DNA of 64,000 nt from Gonium pectorale (lineage: Eukaryota > Chlorophyta > Chlorophyceae > Chlamydomonadales > Volvocaceae), in NCBI GenBank assembly GCA_001584585.1, contig LSYV01000043.1, positions 641,990-705,989 of the forward strand, in the 5' to 3' direction. The notes under the pieces were generated by a model that was not told where the DNA came from, did no database searches, and saw only the letters and a program-made list of their open reading frames with translations. Below, one piece after another: positions 24,319 through 37,700 of this stretch (within the stretch, counting starts at the first letter, position 1; the number at the start of each line of letters is the position of its first letter). The translations under genes were made by a program, and so were the position numbers.

Positions 24319-27300
24319 TCACCCTCGGTGAGGCCGGCCCCGGCCAGCCGGCTTCTCACCACCCGGCGCCGCCGCCTCCTCCTGCTTGCGTTGCCGCTTG
24401 TTTGGTCCCTCCGTGGCCGCCGCCGTGACCGCCTTCCGGCCGCGCGCCTTGCCGACCACCTTCTGCGGCTCCTCCTCGGCCGGCTCCTGCTCGGCTGCCT
24501 CCGAGGGACGGGCTTTGCGCTTGAGGCTGGCGGACTTGCCGCCCCGGCCGGCGGGTGCCGCGACCACCGCGGGCTCGACGGCTGAGGCGGGCTTAGCGCC
24601 CTGTGGCGGGGCGCTGGGCTTGCGGCCGCGCTTCTTGGGGGCCTGCGGCACGAAAGCGGATGCCTCGCCTGGTCAAAACCAACAAGCCCATAGCCCCTAA
24701 CCCTGTGAAACACGCCAAAAAAAGAGAGAGCGCTAAAACAATTACTGCAGGCTTACGCGTGACCCGTGCACTTATGCCGTTCCCACGCAGCAACCCTTCC
24801 AGCTCGGCAACCGTGCTGCAGCGCCACCGCCAAAGCCCGCATACACGCAGCGGGATGATGCCCATGGACTGCCCGACAACAGCCCCGGCCGGTTCCATCC
24901 ATTCCCCCGGGTACAGTTCCTCGCCCTTACCGGCTCCTCCTCCACCTGCTCCTCGTCCTCCGGGTCTGACTCGGGAATGGCGTACTCGTCCATCGCCTTG
25001 GCAGGGGCCTTGCCGCGGCCCTTGGGCGCCGCCTTGGCCTCGTTGTCTGTGGCGGAGGGCGTGGAGGGCGGGGGGCATTCAAGCAACCTGCATGGCGGTT
25101 TGTACCGGTCTGCGATGCGGTGCACCAATGGGTTCGTCGCGCGTTTAGAAGCAGAAGCCAGGAGCATGTGAAAGGGGCGATGCCCCACGGTAGCCTGCTC
25201 CGCATGGTAAGAAAACTACATCAGTAGGCCGGGTGCGCGTTGCAATTTCAAAACAAATATGCCTTTTCGAGCGTAGATGAGAGTGTGTGGGCAAGGCACC
25301 TGTACAGCTCTACACCCCAGTTGGAGAACTTTAGGCACTTGATGTCGACGGCGGTGCTCGTTCATGGATCACGGCACCAGCAAATGCCCGGACGGCCAAA
25401 CACGGACCCCGCTTTGTCCAGCCCACATTGCCATCCTCATCACCGTACAGCACTCAAGCCCCACTGACCCTGCTCAGCGGCCGCCGCTTTCGGCGGCCGC
25501 CCGCGCCTCTTCGGGGCCGGCTTAGCCTCCTCCTCCTCCTCCTTGTGCTCCTCCGCCACGACGTGCTTGGCCTTCTTGGACGAGGGCTTCTTGGCCGCCG
25601 CCCCCGAGCCGGCGCCGCGCCGCCGCGCTGGTGCCTTGACCGGCTCCTCCTCCTCCTCCTCCTCCTCCTCGTCATCATCACCATCTTCCGCTCCATAGTC
25701 GTCCTCGGAAGCACCGCTGTCCTCCGCGGCCGCCTCATCGCCTTCCTCCTCCTCTTCCTCCTCCACAATCGCCGCCTTGGCCGCGGCGCGGCGGCCCCGC
25801 GTCGCAGCGGCCTTTTTCTGCAGCTTGGGCTGCTGCTGCTCCTCCTCCTCCTCCACCGCCTCCTCCTCTACAGCCTTGCGCTTCTTGCCAGCAGCCCTGT
25901 TCTTCTCCGCTGCCTCAGGCTTGCGGCCGCGCTTCTTGCCGCCGCCGGGCGCGGTGGCGGCTACCGCACCGTCGTCCTCTTGGGCGCCCTCATCGGCGGC
26001 AGCGCCCTCGCCCAGCAGCTCCCTGCGCTGCTTCTCCGCCCAGCGCAGCGGCGCGCGGCTGACCTTCTCGGCCTTGGGCTTCGCGGCGGCCGCGGCCTTC
26101 TCCTCCACCTTGGAGCTGCCCTTCTTTCCCTTTGGCGCAGAGCTCTTGCCCCCAGAGACCTCGGAGCTGGGGCCGCCTGCGGTGTCGCCGTTGGTGTCCT
26201 CTGCGGTTTTCTTGGCCTTCTTGACGCCCTTGCCCTTGGCGCCGGCCTTCTTGGCGCCGGCGTCGGCGACGGGCGCTGCTGCCTCCTCGGCGTCGTCAGC
26301 GTCGGTGGACTTGTCGGCCTTGGCGTCGGCGCCGCCCTTGGCTTCCTTCCAGGCTCGCATTTCCGCCCGGAAGCGCTCCTTATCAGCTGCGGTGCGGGCA
26401 GCGCGGGGCCGTCAACGGCGCGTCAGTCCCGCTGTGTAAAGGGGCGTGGTGCAGCTCTTTGAAGGTTGCATGGGCATCAAAGGGTGGGGGCGGCAGCGTC
26501 ATGCCTCGAGGGGAGTGCTGCAGTTCTGCCCGACCGGCGGATGGGTGTGTGAATAAACGCTGCGGGTCAGCAATCCTTGAACACTGTCCAGCCAGCAACG
26601 TCTATTGCGTCCGTCTGCTCGGCGTGAGATTGCCGTCGGATCATGAACGTGGTGCATTCGTGTAGACATTCGATGCACAGTGCGGGGTCTCGCCTCCTTG
26701 GACGAATATGCGGTTGCGTGTGAAAGCGCCGCAGTGCCCTGCTGCCCGATTCACGAGGGGCTCCTGCTCCCCTGCGCTTCATTTCATTGATTCCCCTGCC
26801 GGAATCCAAATACCCGAAGGAGCAGGTGGACACAGCTGGGTCGCAACCCGGCCTATACCATTTTGATGTACTCCTGTTTGTGTCCCGTTCACGGACCCAC
26901 CTGCTGCCTTGTCCAGGTAGGGCTGGCGCTCCTCGGCGCTCATACCCGACCATTGCTTGGTGCACATCTTGCGGAGGGCCTGGCGCAGCTCCACCAGTTC
27001 CTCTTTGTTGTTCTTGAAGTCGGGCTCCTCGATGAGGGCCTTCGCGACGCCTTCGGCCACCATGAAGTCCACGGGGCCGTGGCAGGGCTGCGGCGCATGG
27101 GCCGCGGCCCCCACCTGGTCGCCGGTGGCGGCGCCGGTTACGGCGGTGCTGCTGCCGCCACGCGTCCGACCGGTGTCCTTGATCCAGTCTGCGGGAGAAG
27201 AGGCGGCGGGAGGGAAGGAGCGAGGACGAAGCTGGGGCTTTGTGATGCGAATGCGAACATTGTGTCGTTGGGGGTTCGGTTGTGAGGCCACTTGGGTTGA

Positions 27301-28076
27301 AGGGCTACGCCGTCCAGTACAGGCGGGTTCGTAGGGGGAGCAACGCCGGCGACGTGCGGAAGTGGCGTTAGCCCCTCGGTGCGATGCATGGCAACAGGGT
27401 GGGCTGATTGTTGCAAACGGAATGAAGCAGGGGCGGAATTCGTCAGAAGCAGGGCCCCACAGCGCTGCCGCTAGGTCAGCCGCTGCTGGTCCGTGTGTGG
27501 AAGACCGGCGTGTGCTGCGTTGACAAGTTGAGCAGACGGACATAGATGGGTTGCGACAGCGCAGGCGCTGCGTATGCCGCCAGCGATGCACTGGGCAGCA
27601 ACGCGAGCGCTGTAAGAACATTTGCATGCATACGCTGGAGAGTCCATGCCGGGGGGTTCTCAGGTATCGGCGTGCTCGCTGGGGGAAACCCTGGGTTGAG
27701 ACATACGGGTCGACACATCACGCTGCTGTCCCTCAGCAGGCATAGAACCACGCGCCCTTGGTACAGTACAGGATGGCCCCCGCTGTGCCAGAAGGCCACG
27801 GCGCGTAGCATGGGCGCGAACCAAAAGGCCACGCGCACATAGTCGGGAGGCACGAGCGACCCCTGAGCCCTTGCTCATCATTCACTCACCGAGAGGCATG
27901 AGAGCCTTCTTTCGCTGCGGCATCGGCTGGTTCTTTCCGAAAAACGCCTTGGACGTGAGCTTGCCCGGCTGCTTTTGGGCCTCCTTCTGCTCATCACGCG
28001 CCTTCTGCAAGGTAAAGGGCGTCTCCGCTATAGAAGGCTCCTCGACGCGAGTCTTCGACTTTGTCCGAGGCGCCAT
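24319..28076 (-). CDS. HMG-box / AT-hook chromatin-associated protein
   Basis: Five exons on the minus strand join in phase to 610 residues: 28076-27890, 27188-26901, 26386-25469, 25046-24931, 24642-24319 (TGA). The start gives MAPRTKSKTRVEEPS. Residues about 95-175 form an HMG-box-like unit: WSGMSAEERQPYLDKAA joined across a splice to ADKERFRAEMRAWKE. The rest is a long Lys/Ala/Glu-rich tail with several AT-hook cores (KKRGRKP twice, RRGRPPK, GRGRPH near the end) alternating with runs of Glu. Known HMGB and AT-hook proteins bind the DNA minor groove and bend chromatin, so a nuclear architectural role is inferred. It is far longer than a typical plant HMGB because of the low-complexity tail. 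A divergent neighbour starts 311 bp away. Confidence 0.85.
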
Positions 28077-28387
28077 TGCTCCGTTCCTCCGTATGTGCGC
28101 CTTTTCAAAGGTGATGAAGGTGCAACGTGGACAGAGGGTTGAAGCGTAAGGAGCCCGCGTCGGCTATGTGATGTGAGGCACGGGCCAGTGGCGGTCCGAC
28201 AGCCGCGGGGAGAGTGTCAGTTGACGGATCCAAAGCCACCTAACCGGGACAACCCGCTTCTGTGCTAGGGCCAGGCATCGGCCGTGTTTACCTATATTTT
28301 AACATCCATGTCGATCCTCATTTTGCACCGGGGCTGAAGCGTCGCGACAACACCTTGATTATTGGAAAGCTGCGCTTTGCAGTCGCT
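28077..28387. promoter_or_regulatory. Divergent promoter region, HMG-box gene / transportin-3-like gene
   Basis: Only 311 bp separate the two divergent start codons, so both 5' UTRs and promoters must fit here. No clear TATA box seen. TTACCTATATTTTAACATCC at 28289 is the most AT-rich part. Confidence 0.55.
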
Positions 28388-31300
28388 ATGGATCAGCAGT
28401 TCCTGGCTGCGCTAGGTGCCCTTTTCGGACATGATCCGGCGCACCAGCAGAGCGCAAACTTGTGGCTTAATGAATTTGCGAAGGGCCCCGCTGCGTGGGG
28501 ATGTGCACTTGCGCTGCTGGACGCTGGCAGCGGAGCGACACTGGAGCAGGCCTTCTTCTCGGCAAACTTGCTCGCATCAAAGACACGCAGCGAATGGGGC
28601 CGCCTTAGTCAGCAGCAGCGCGGCGAGCTGGTTGATGCGTACATGTGAGGGGCGCGTCGGAGGCGCTGGAAGGGGGACGGGGCGGGGAGCAGGGGAGGTT
28701 TGGTGCCCTTAGCTTCCATGCGGAGAGGCCTGTGCGGTGCCGGCTGGGCCGGCCAGGCAACGCTCTTATAGCGCACAGCGTGCCCAGTAAGAATTGAACT
28801 CACACCTTTCAACAGTGTGTCCGCTGTGCATTTACTGGGGCTGCAGTGCCCTAACCTGTAGGCCGCCGCCTCATTCGCCGTTTCTTCTGCCACGTATCGC
28901 GTCCTGCCGTCGGCTGGGCATCCCACACCCCGCAGAGCCAAGCTGCGCGGTATGCTCCTGTCGGGCCCGCTGTCCGCCGCCGCTGCCGCACCTGTCGTAC
29001 TGGTGGACCGCCTGGTGCTCCTGGCGGCTTCCGCCTCCTCTCTGGCCGGCCTCGACGCGGCGGAGCGCCTCCTGACCCTGGCGCAGGAGGCGGCGGCGGC
29101 GGGGCGGTCCGCCCTGGTGGCTGGCGAGCAGGTGCTTACCGCACCCAACCTCCGGCGGGGCACCCCTGTGTCAGGCGGGCAAAGGGCAACGTCGGACCTG
29201 GAACTGCTGCCCACTTCTTGCAGGCCAAGGCGCCTCCTGCACAGGGCTGCGAGCGTTAGGGCCGTCACCACGATCGCTGACACCGTATCGGCACGATATG
29301 GCCCTCGCCAATGGGGATAACACGCAACACGTGCCTCCCCCTCCGGCGATCCACCTCTCTCTCCCCGTCTGCAGGCTGGCGGCGAGGCGCTGCTGCGCTG
29401 CGCGCTCCTGATACTGCAGCTGCTGGCCGAGGAGGCCGACGGGCTGGACAGGTGGGCGCGGCCCGGGTGGGGTCTGCGACCTCCCCGGTCCGCATCGGGG
29501 CACGGCGGGCCACGGGACATGCCCAAGGCGGCCGACAGCGGTGGGAGGTCCAGGGCCAAGACCCACACGCACTTTGCCTGCATTCTTTCGCACCTCCCGC
29601 CTCCACCCTGTCCCGCGCGGGGCTCAGTGGCCCCTAAGTTGTCGGACCGTGCAACACCTGCCCGTGGGAGCTGCTTCAACTGTATGCCGTAGACAGCCTT
29701 CTCCAACCAAACCGCCTCTTGTGAAGTGCTCGTCCCCATATTGCTGACGCCCGATGGCAGGGCGCGCCGGCAGCCGCTGGTGGCGGGAGGCGGGCCCGAG
29801 GGCCGCGCGGGGATGGCCAGCCGGAGGGGCAGCGTCGTGGTGCTCGTGCGGGAGGTGCTGGCGGCGGCGGTGGGAGCGGGTGAGCCGGGAGGGGGAGGGG
29901 ACAGGAGGTGGGGGAGTCGCACGGGGACAGCATGACGTGGCACATGAGCAGGACGCATGCAGGCGCACCATGAGGGGGAGCCTCGCAGGGACGGGGTGGA
30001 GGGTGTGCAGCGGAAGGATGCGGTTGCAGCAGCCAGAGCGGCGATGGGAGAGCTCCCCCTCTCCTGGAGGATGCAAACGGTAACCGTGTGTCATGCCGCG
30101 AGATCGTGTGTGGCTCGAGGGAGGTGAGGTGCGCGAGCCGCCCTGCACTATCAGCTGCAATGCGCGTCCGCGCTCGGCGGTTCCGCTCGCGCGGCCGCAC
30201 CACCGCACGTCTGCCGCATGAGGCATGACCCCCCGCCTCTCGCCGCGCAGGCCCGTCCGGGCACGGCGCTGCGGCCGGCACCCCCGGCGGCGGCCCTCGG
30301 TGGCCCCTGCTGGGCGGCGCCGTGCGCTGCCTGGGCGCCTGGGTGCGGCTGGAGGAGACCGGCGCGGGCGGCTGCGGCGTGTCGCCGGCGGAGCTCGAGG
30401 TGCGCACCAAACAGGGGCCGAGATCTGGGTTGTAATGAGGGCCGTGTTAACAACTCGGGGAAACGACGTACGGGGCCCGGCAGTGCGCGGGTGCTAAGGG
30501 CCTGAGGTAGCAGCCTTTGCAGCAGGGAGTCCAAGGGAGTTGCTGGAGGCCCGAGATCATGAAAGGGGGGAGGGGGCGGCTCGCACCCAGGTTGCTGTCC
30601 GAAGGGAACAGCGGGATAGTGACCAGGACCATGACGAGGCCGGGCGCATAGAGCGAAGCGCCAGCCTCATCGAGTCTGGCCGGCGGCCAGGCCACGCGCC
30701 GCGCTGATCCGTTGCCAAGAAGAGCACTGTGGACTTCGTGAGCAGGGGAAGGTCACGCGGGGGACCATTACCCTGACGCGGGTTTGGTCCACGCCCTGCG
30801 TGGTGTACCGTACGCAACCCAACGGCCTTCCACCTCCCCTGCAGACGCTGTCGCCGGGTCTCCTGCCGTCGCTGTTGCAGCTGCTGGCTCTGCCGCTGCC
30901 GACCGGTCAGGGGACAGCCGGTAGTAGCGGCGCCGCGCCGCAGGGCCAAAAGGACGACGCTGCAGCGGCGGCGACAGCGGCGCACCAGTCCGTCGCCGAC
31001 GTCGCCGTGGACATCGTGGGGCCCAGCGGCCGCACCTCTCCGGCAGCCGCCGGCGGCGAGGCCGCCGACGCCACTGCCACAACATCAGCGGTACACGTGC
31101 TCGTGCAGCTTGGGCATCAGCTGGCGGCTGCCGCCGCCGCGTCGACCTCGGCGGCACCTTCCAACGGTGGCGGCGGCGACGCAGCCGTCAGTGCGCTGGC
31201 GGCGGCGGTGCGCGTGGCGGTGGCGGTGGCGGAGCGCAACCCTTGCGGCCTGGCCACGGGGCCCGGGGAGGGCTCGGTGGAGCTGGCCCGGATGGTGGTG

Positions 31301-34300
31301 GCTGCGATGGCCTCATGGTACACACCCCGAGCGGCGGGACAGGCACCGCATCCGAATCCACATGCCTGGATCGCTGCATGCCTCTGTGCGCTCATTCACC
31401 TGTGCGCGTGAAGCTTTGCCCCACCCCACTACGAGCATGACGTTCACATCCCCTGCCTCGGCTTTGATGGACGTTCAAACTGCGACCAAATTCGGATAAT
31501 CCTGCATGCGACCGGTCGCCAGCACCGCGTTTGCTGTCCTCGGCCTTGCCGGAGTGCAGCCCGATGGGCCCACAACCGGGGAATGCCAGCCGCCTGCCTC
31601 CCTTCGCTGCAGCACCGGTGCGCTGGCGCCCCGCTTCCTGCGCATCTTCCGTATCGGAGCGGCTGATCAGTATTATACACCTCCTCATGCCGGTGCTTAC
31701 GCGGCCGTTGCCTCCTTCTCTGTCCCGTTGCGTGCAGCCCACGCCGGCGCGAGGTCACCGAGTCCGCGATCGACTACTTCCTGGCGCTCAACACGGTGCC
31801 CACGGGCGAGCGGCACGCCTCGCTCGGGGCGCCGCTGTACGGCGCGCTGCTGCCATACATGCTGTCCGCCGTGTCGTACCCGGCGGACTTTGTGAGCTGG
31901 GACGAGGAGGTGGAGGAGGATGAGGAGGCGTTCAACAGGTGCGCCGCGGCCACAGGGTGGCTCTCGCGTGCTACATGCCACACATATACATACCGCACAC
32001 GATGCGTGCGGCGGCTGCGGGCAGCCGCGTGCGCGGGGTCTTGCATGGCAGTCCACGCGCCTTCAGGGCGCAAACAAACTGTTCATTTCCCGTTGGAGTC
32101 GGAGGCGGTGTAGCATCATCGTCCGTCCATCTAGGGCGTGGCGCCCAGCGTCGGCGCTTCCGCGATGTTGAGCGTGCCGTCAAGAGGGGCTCTGTCGCAA
32201 CCGTGACCATTACACCGTTATCACCCATGGCTCTCTGATCTGTGTCGTGGGGCTGCAGGTTTCGCGAGCAGCAGGCCACGGAGCTGCTCGACAGCATGTA
32301 CGGCCAGTGCCGTACGGCGCTCGTCACTCAGCTTGTGGCCGAGGCGACCGGCGCCAGCGCCGATGGCGCAGCTGCTGCCGCCGCCGGCGGGGCGGCGGCA
32401 GCCGGCTCCTGGCAGCGCACTGAGGCCGCGTTGTTCTGTCTGCGGGCAATCCACGTGCCCGTCAAGGTGCGGGGGCGGCTAGCAACTATTTCTACCTGGT
32501 CATGGATTGCAGCGCGGGAGTTGGGCATCACACAAATGTGTTTTCTAGCTGAAGCGCCTTGGGGCACGTCCCCAGAGGTCGGGGTGCTGGCTTACGGTGC
32601 TCGCTGGTGCCGGGTTGTTGACGTCCTGGCCTCCGTGCCGCTCCCCTTCCCGCGTGCATTGCGCAGCTCGCGGCCCTGGGCGGCTGGTCCGGCCAGGAAG
32701 CTACACCACAAGCCGCAGCGCAGGCGGCAGAGCTGCAGGTGGGCAGAGGCGCGGCAGAGGGCCATCCGCTCCCTACTGAAGGTGCAGCTGCTGCATGCTT
32801 TGCGGCATGCGTTGAGCGGCGTGCGTCTCGCCAGTTCCTTGCCTGTTGACCAGGGAGGGCGAGCCGCTTGTGTTTCGAGCGAGTGCCGGTTCTATGACTA
32901 CCCTCGCAACCAGCCTCCCGGAAGGCTGTCTTGGGCACTAGGCACGCGGCACTGTGGCGTCGAGCGCTGAAGTGGAGCAGAGACGGCCACCCTGGCATCT
33001 TGTCCCACACCACCGTGCGCCCCGCTACACCGCTCGCAGGCGCTGCTGTCGCGGCTCTTTGCGGACATCTGCTCCTCAGGCGGCTGCATCGCCGGGTGGG
33101 TGCCGGGCGTGCGCGCGAAAGAGCGGGCTCGCGTGGCTTAGCCCTAGCCTTGACCGCGGCGTATGTGACACCAGCACTCGGAGTCCTGGTCAACGGTATA
33201 ACGCTACGGCCATTCCAAGGGCGGGTAGGAATCCGTAAGGGGCCTCCATGAGCCCTGCACGTCACGACTCCCTGACAGATGCCTCGGCTTGCGCTCACGC
33301 GCCGGCGCACTTGGCGGCCTGCCTACCTGCCACGCTAGTACAGGTCAAGATGAAGTGCGGAACCTGTTTTGACAGCGCTCTCGGCTGGCCGCCTCTCTCT
33401 CTATATATATAGAATATAGAATATAGAATGTATATATTCTATGGTTTCGCTCCAGCATTTGCCTTGCGCTTTGACTTCATGGTGCACCCGGTTCTCACGG
33501 AGGCGTGTCTCATCATTTGGACAATCAACCCAACAGGCGGCTGACCGTCCCGTGGGTCGGCCTAGCGGTTTCTCGACTAGTTGGGGACTACGCCGCGTGG
33601 TTTGGCAAGGCCCCGGACACGCCCCTTCAGGTGCGTGCCCGCCGCAGCTGCTATGCGCCATGCGGCCTACACTTCTTACTTGCACGCCCATCCATACTGG
33701 AGCTACATCCCTGGGCTTCGGTATGCCCCACAGGCAGCCATGCTTACTGAGACGTTTGTGTCTGGGCGCAGCGGCTCTGCTCTATGTCCTTTGTTTCCGC
33801 TGGCTCACACGCTTTGGCTCACATAGCTATGGAGCAGGGCATCTGATTGCCTCCGGGTTTAGCATTCCACCTTGCCCTGCCCGCCTGCCTGCCCTCCTGT
33901 CGGATGCAGGGAGCCCTGGGCCTTTTGCTGCACCTGCTGGCCGTGCCGCCAGCCGCGGCTGCTGCTGCGCAGGTGCGCCTGCACGGCCACGGGCTTCCGA
34001 CCTGTGGGTTCCTCGCCTTGTGGTGTGTGTTCAGCCTGCCTCCGCATGTACGCCTTGCGTATTGAACCCTCTGTATACAGGGTCATAGCCATGGGGTTCG
34101 AGATGTCATTGAGCTCTATCCGCTCGCATCCGTGGTTTGCCCGGGTCCGGCCGCGCCCATAGGCCTTCCGGAACTGCTGCGTCCGCGGCGCGGACAAGCT
34201 CACCGCCCATCCGCCCACACTCTCGGCGCTCGCGTCCGCCGCCATGGCGGCCGTGGCGCCGCCACCGGCGGCGTCCGCCGCAGGCGGCGTTGGTGGCGGC

Positions 34301-34723
34301 GGCGCAGGCGCCGCCGCTGGGCCCCCGGGTCTGGGCCTGGCTGGCAGCCTGTCGACGGAGGACCGCAGCGCCGTGGTCGAGGGGCTCGCCAGACTGGCGG
34401 CGACGCTGCCGGCGGAGGCGGCCGCGGAGGCCGGGTGCGCGCTGATGTCGCCGTTTGTGGCGCGGGTGCAGTCAGTCGCCGCAGCGGCGGCGGCGGAAGG
34501 TGCGCCCACGGGGCATAGACAGTGTGCGGTGTGCCGCAGTCCGTTATGGGGTGCGCACGCGGCATCCGCCAATGCGCCGAGGGGGATGTGGTCGGGGGCG
34601 CGCAGCCCACACCCAGCAACGCGAACGCAGAGGTAATCTGCGCCTGCGCCATCCCACCGTCAAGGTCGTTTGCTGCGGCCCTTGGAGCCGGCTGCCCTTC
34701 CCCGCTCCTCGGCTCTGTGCATG

Positions 34724-34759
<36 letters not shown>

Positions 34760-37700
34760 ATGGGGGCTGACTGTAGGCCGCGGGGGGCTGACTGGCGGCG
34801 ACAGTTGCCCGTGTCGTGACCCCTGAGCGCACTACCACCCCAGCCCGTCGTACCAACTGACGCCCAGAGAAAACTTCCCTTTCCTTGTCCTGCAGGGGGC
34901 TGGCTGTCGCCCGCCGCGCTGGCGGCGCTGGCTTCGGAGCTGGGCCTCATGACCGCGGTGGTCAGGTTCTTGGAGCCGCCCGCGCACGGCGGGCTGCAGG
35001 GCCGATGGTCGGGGCCGGGGCTGGCGGGTGCGGGGCACAGGGACGCTGCGGCGGCGGTGGTGGCGGCGGCCGCGGCGGAGGCCGCAACGGCGGCTGCGGC
35101 GTCCCGTGAGCACCCGGTGCTCAAGGTCCTGCAGGTGGGGTTGGGCGGCGTGTTGGAGTCAACGCGCAAAGCGCGGGCCACGGCCCGGGTGTTGGGAATG
35201 CGCTGGCGCTCCTTCCCAGCACAAACTGCCATCCAAGGTTCAGGGACAAGCACGACCATTTACGCCGTTGAAGGAATACCGCATGGCTATGTCTCGCGCT
35301 GGGGCCTCACAGGACCACCTCGGTCGCGATCGTCGGGGCATCCCGTCTTGGCCGCCATACCCCGCCCCCCCCCCCCGCCTTGGCCGCCATACCCGCCCCG
35401 CCTTGGCCGCCATACCCGCCTCGCCACCAGCCGTTGCGCGTACCCCGGCATCACACCCGGTCACCCGGTCACCCGGTCACCCCTGCGCCCCACTAAGACC
35501 CAGCGGCCCTGCCGCCGTGCGCCCTCAACATCACCCCCACCCCCCGGCCGCAGACCGGGCCTGGTCCTGACTGTTCGTCGGTGGCCTATCCATCATTGCT
35601 CATGCGACATGAGCACTACCACATGAGCAACGATGGATAGGACATGGCTCGTGTACGTTACAAAACTAATCCTCACGCCAGGCACAACCATAGGCGTGCC
35701 TCTCGCGGTCATAGGCGACCCTGCGTGGCCCATTCGTGACATACCGGTACCCTCACCTTCCTACCGCGTTCGCGCTGGCGTCCTTCGCTCATATCCAACC
35801 TCTTCGCTATCCCCTCCCCCGTATCCCTGGAGCGCAATGCGTCATCGGACTCGCCACCCACCCCCCGCGCACCGGCCGCCCCGTTCGCCCCGCAGACTGC
35901 CTGGCCGGTGCTGTCCGCGGTGGCCGCCGAGCCGCAGTGTCGTGCGGACGCGGGCGTCGTCGCCGCCCTGGCTGAGCTGTACAAGGTGGGAGCGGGGCCT
36001 GGAGTGATGCAGGGAGGAGACGGGCGGGGCGAGGTCTTGCCGGGGCCGCTGGCAAGTGAGGCCGCAGGTTTGGGGCATGAGGCGGCAAACTTGGGGCGCC
36101 GTTATACGTTTACGTTTCCGGTCCATATGCTTTCTTCCCATGCATGGCCTGCCACGTTGTCCCGGCTGCGGCGAGTGAGGCCGGCCCGTTGGTCCTCACC
36201 TTCGGAGCCACCTGCGCGGGCTCCGTCCTGCCCTGTCTTGCGCATGGTGGTGCGTTTGGCGTTTACCGACCTACCCATCCTGTCCGGCGCCATTCACTCC
36301 TCCCTGCCCTCCCCGCCCTCCCTGCCCTCCCTGCCCCCCCCCCGCCCTCCCCGACCCCCTCCCCCGCGACCCGTTTCCCTTCTTCATTACCCCTCCCCCG
36401 CCCCCTCCCGACAGCGCTCCCTCCTCGCGACCAAGCTGGCCGGCCGGCCGCTGCTGCCGCCGCTGCTGAGCTCGCTGCTGGGGCTGCTGCGCTCTCCTCC
36501 GCACCACGCGGCGGCGCTGGAGCCGCTCAGCACCGTGGTGGAGCTGTTTGGGGAGCTCGCGCACAGCGGGGAGGCCAGGGCGCTGGAGGTGGGTCAGTGG
36601 CGTAAGTGGGGTTGTCGCTGAGCTTGCCTGCTGCGGGTCTGCTTCAGGTGGGGTCATACTGAGTTGGGAGCGGAGTACAGGGCTAGGCACAGGGAGGGTG
36701 CTGCATGTCTCACACCAGGGGTGCGATGGCCGCTACCGACGGTGACGCGATCGCCCGGTGTTTCTTACCCCCCCCCCCTCGCCGATCCTCGGCGCTGCCC
36801 TCTGCTGCCGCCGCCAGGTTGCCGCCCTGGAGGCCGCTGCGCAGATGATGTCCGCGCTCATGACCCACTTGCAGCAGCAGCAGCAGGTGGGGGGCCATCG
36901 GGGGGAATGTGGAGACGTGGAGGTGCTTTGCATATCTGGGGATGTTTGTTGAGCAGGCGGGTGTGCGTCCATGAGCCAGGGCTGGCATTCCATGTGCTGC
37001 AACAGCAGCAGCAGCAGTAGCAGCAGCAGCAGCAAAGACGACAAGAATGTGCATTACGCGTAGCCCATGAGTTGCAGGATGCCGATGCGGAGGTGTGCTG
37101 GCGCCGAATCCCAGACACACCGCCGTGCCTCATGAGGCCCGACCGGCCACGTGTTTACGAAAAACAAGCATTCTGGGCCCGGCCTAGAACCGCACCGCAG
37201 GCATACCTTGCTCGCGTCACCCTCTCGGAGCTCGTCCCTCCGGTGCGACCTCGCACACCCTCTCTTGCCGGCGCACCCTTCGCGCTCCGCCGTCCTCGCG
37301 CAGGCGGGCGCCGCACCGCCCTCCGCGCCTTTCCCCTCCCCGTGCTCGTCTTCGGAGCTCGCTGCCGCCTTTTTCTCCCTCGCCGACCGCTACCTGCTCT
37401 TTGCGCGGGAGCTGCTGCTGGCCGCGGAGGGCGCCGCGCTGCTGCCGCCGCTGATTGAATGGGCATGCGGGTGCGCATGGGCGGGTGGGTGGGTGGGTGG
37501 GTGGAGGCGCGGAAGAGCTTGGTTGCGCGGAGGTGCTTGGGTTGGGCTGCTGCTGCGTTGCTTTGGGCTCGCGTCGAGCGCGGGACTGCAACCGGCTCTC
37601 TCGTGCCCCCACGGGACGGCCCCGCCCTCATTGTTTGCCACCCTTGAGCCTGCAGGGTGCTCACGCTCATGCGCGAGCGCGAGCCGGCCGCCGCGGCGCT

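Noticed and set aside
25428..26462. Long plus-strand frame opposite the HMG-box exon
   Set aside because: Leu/Arg-rich antisense shadow of the Lys/Glu-rich coding exon on the minus strand.
28783..28839. tRNA gene on the minus strand
   Set aside because: T-arm-like sequence and a stem are present, but there is no anticodon arm and the length is too short; kept only as a tRNA-like fragment.
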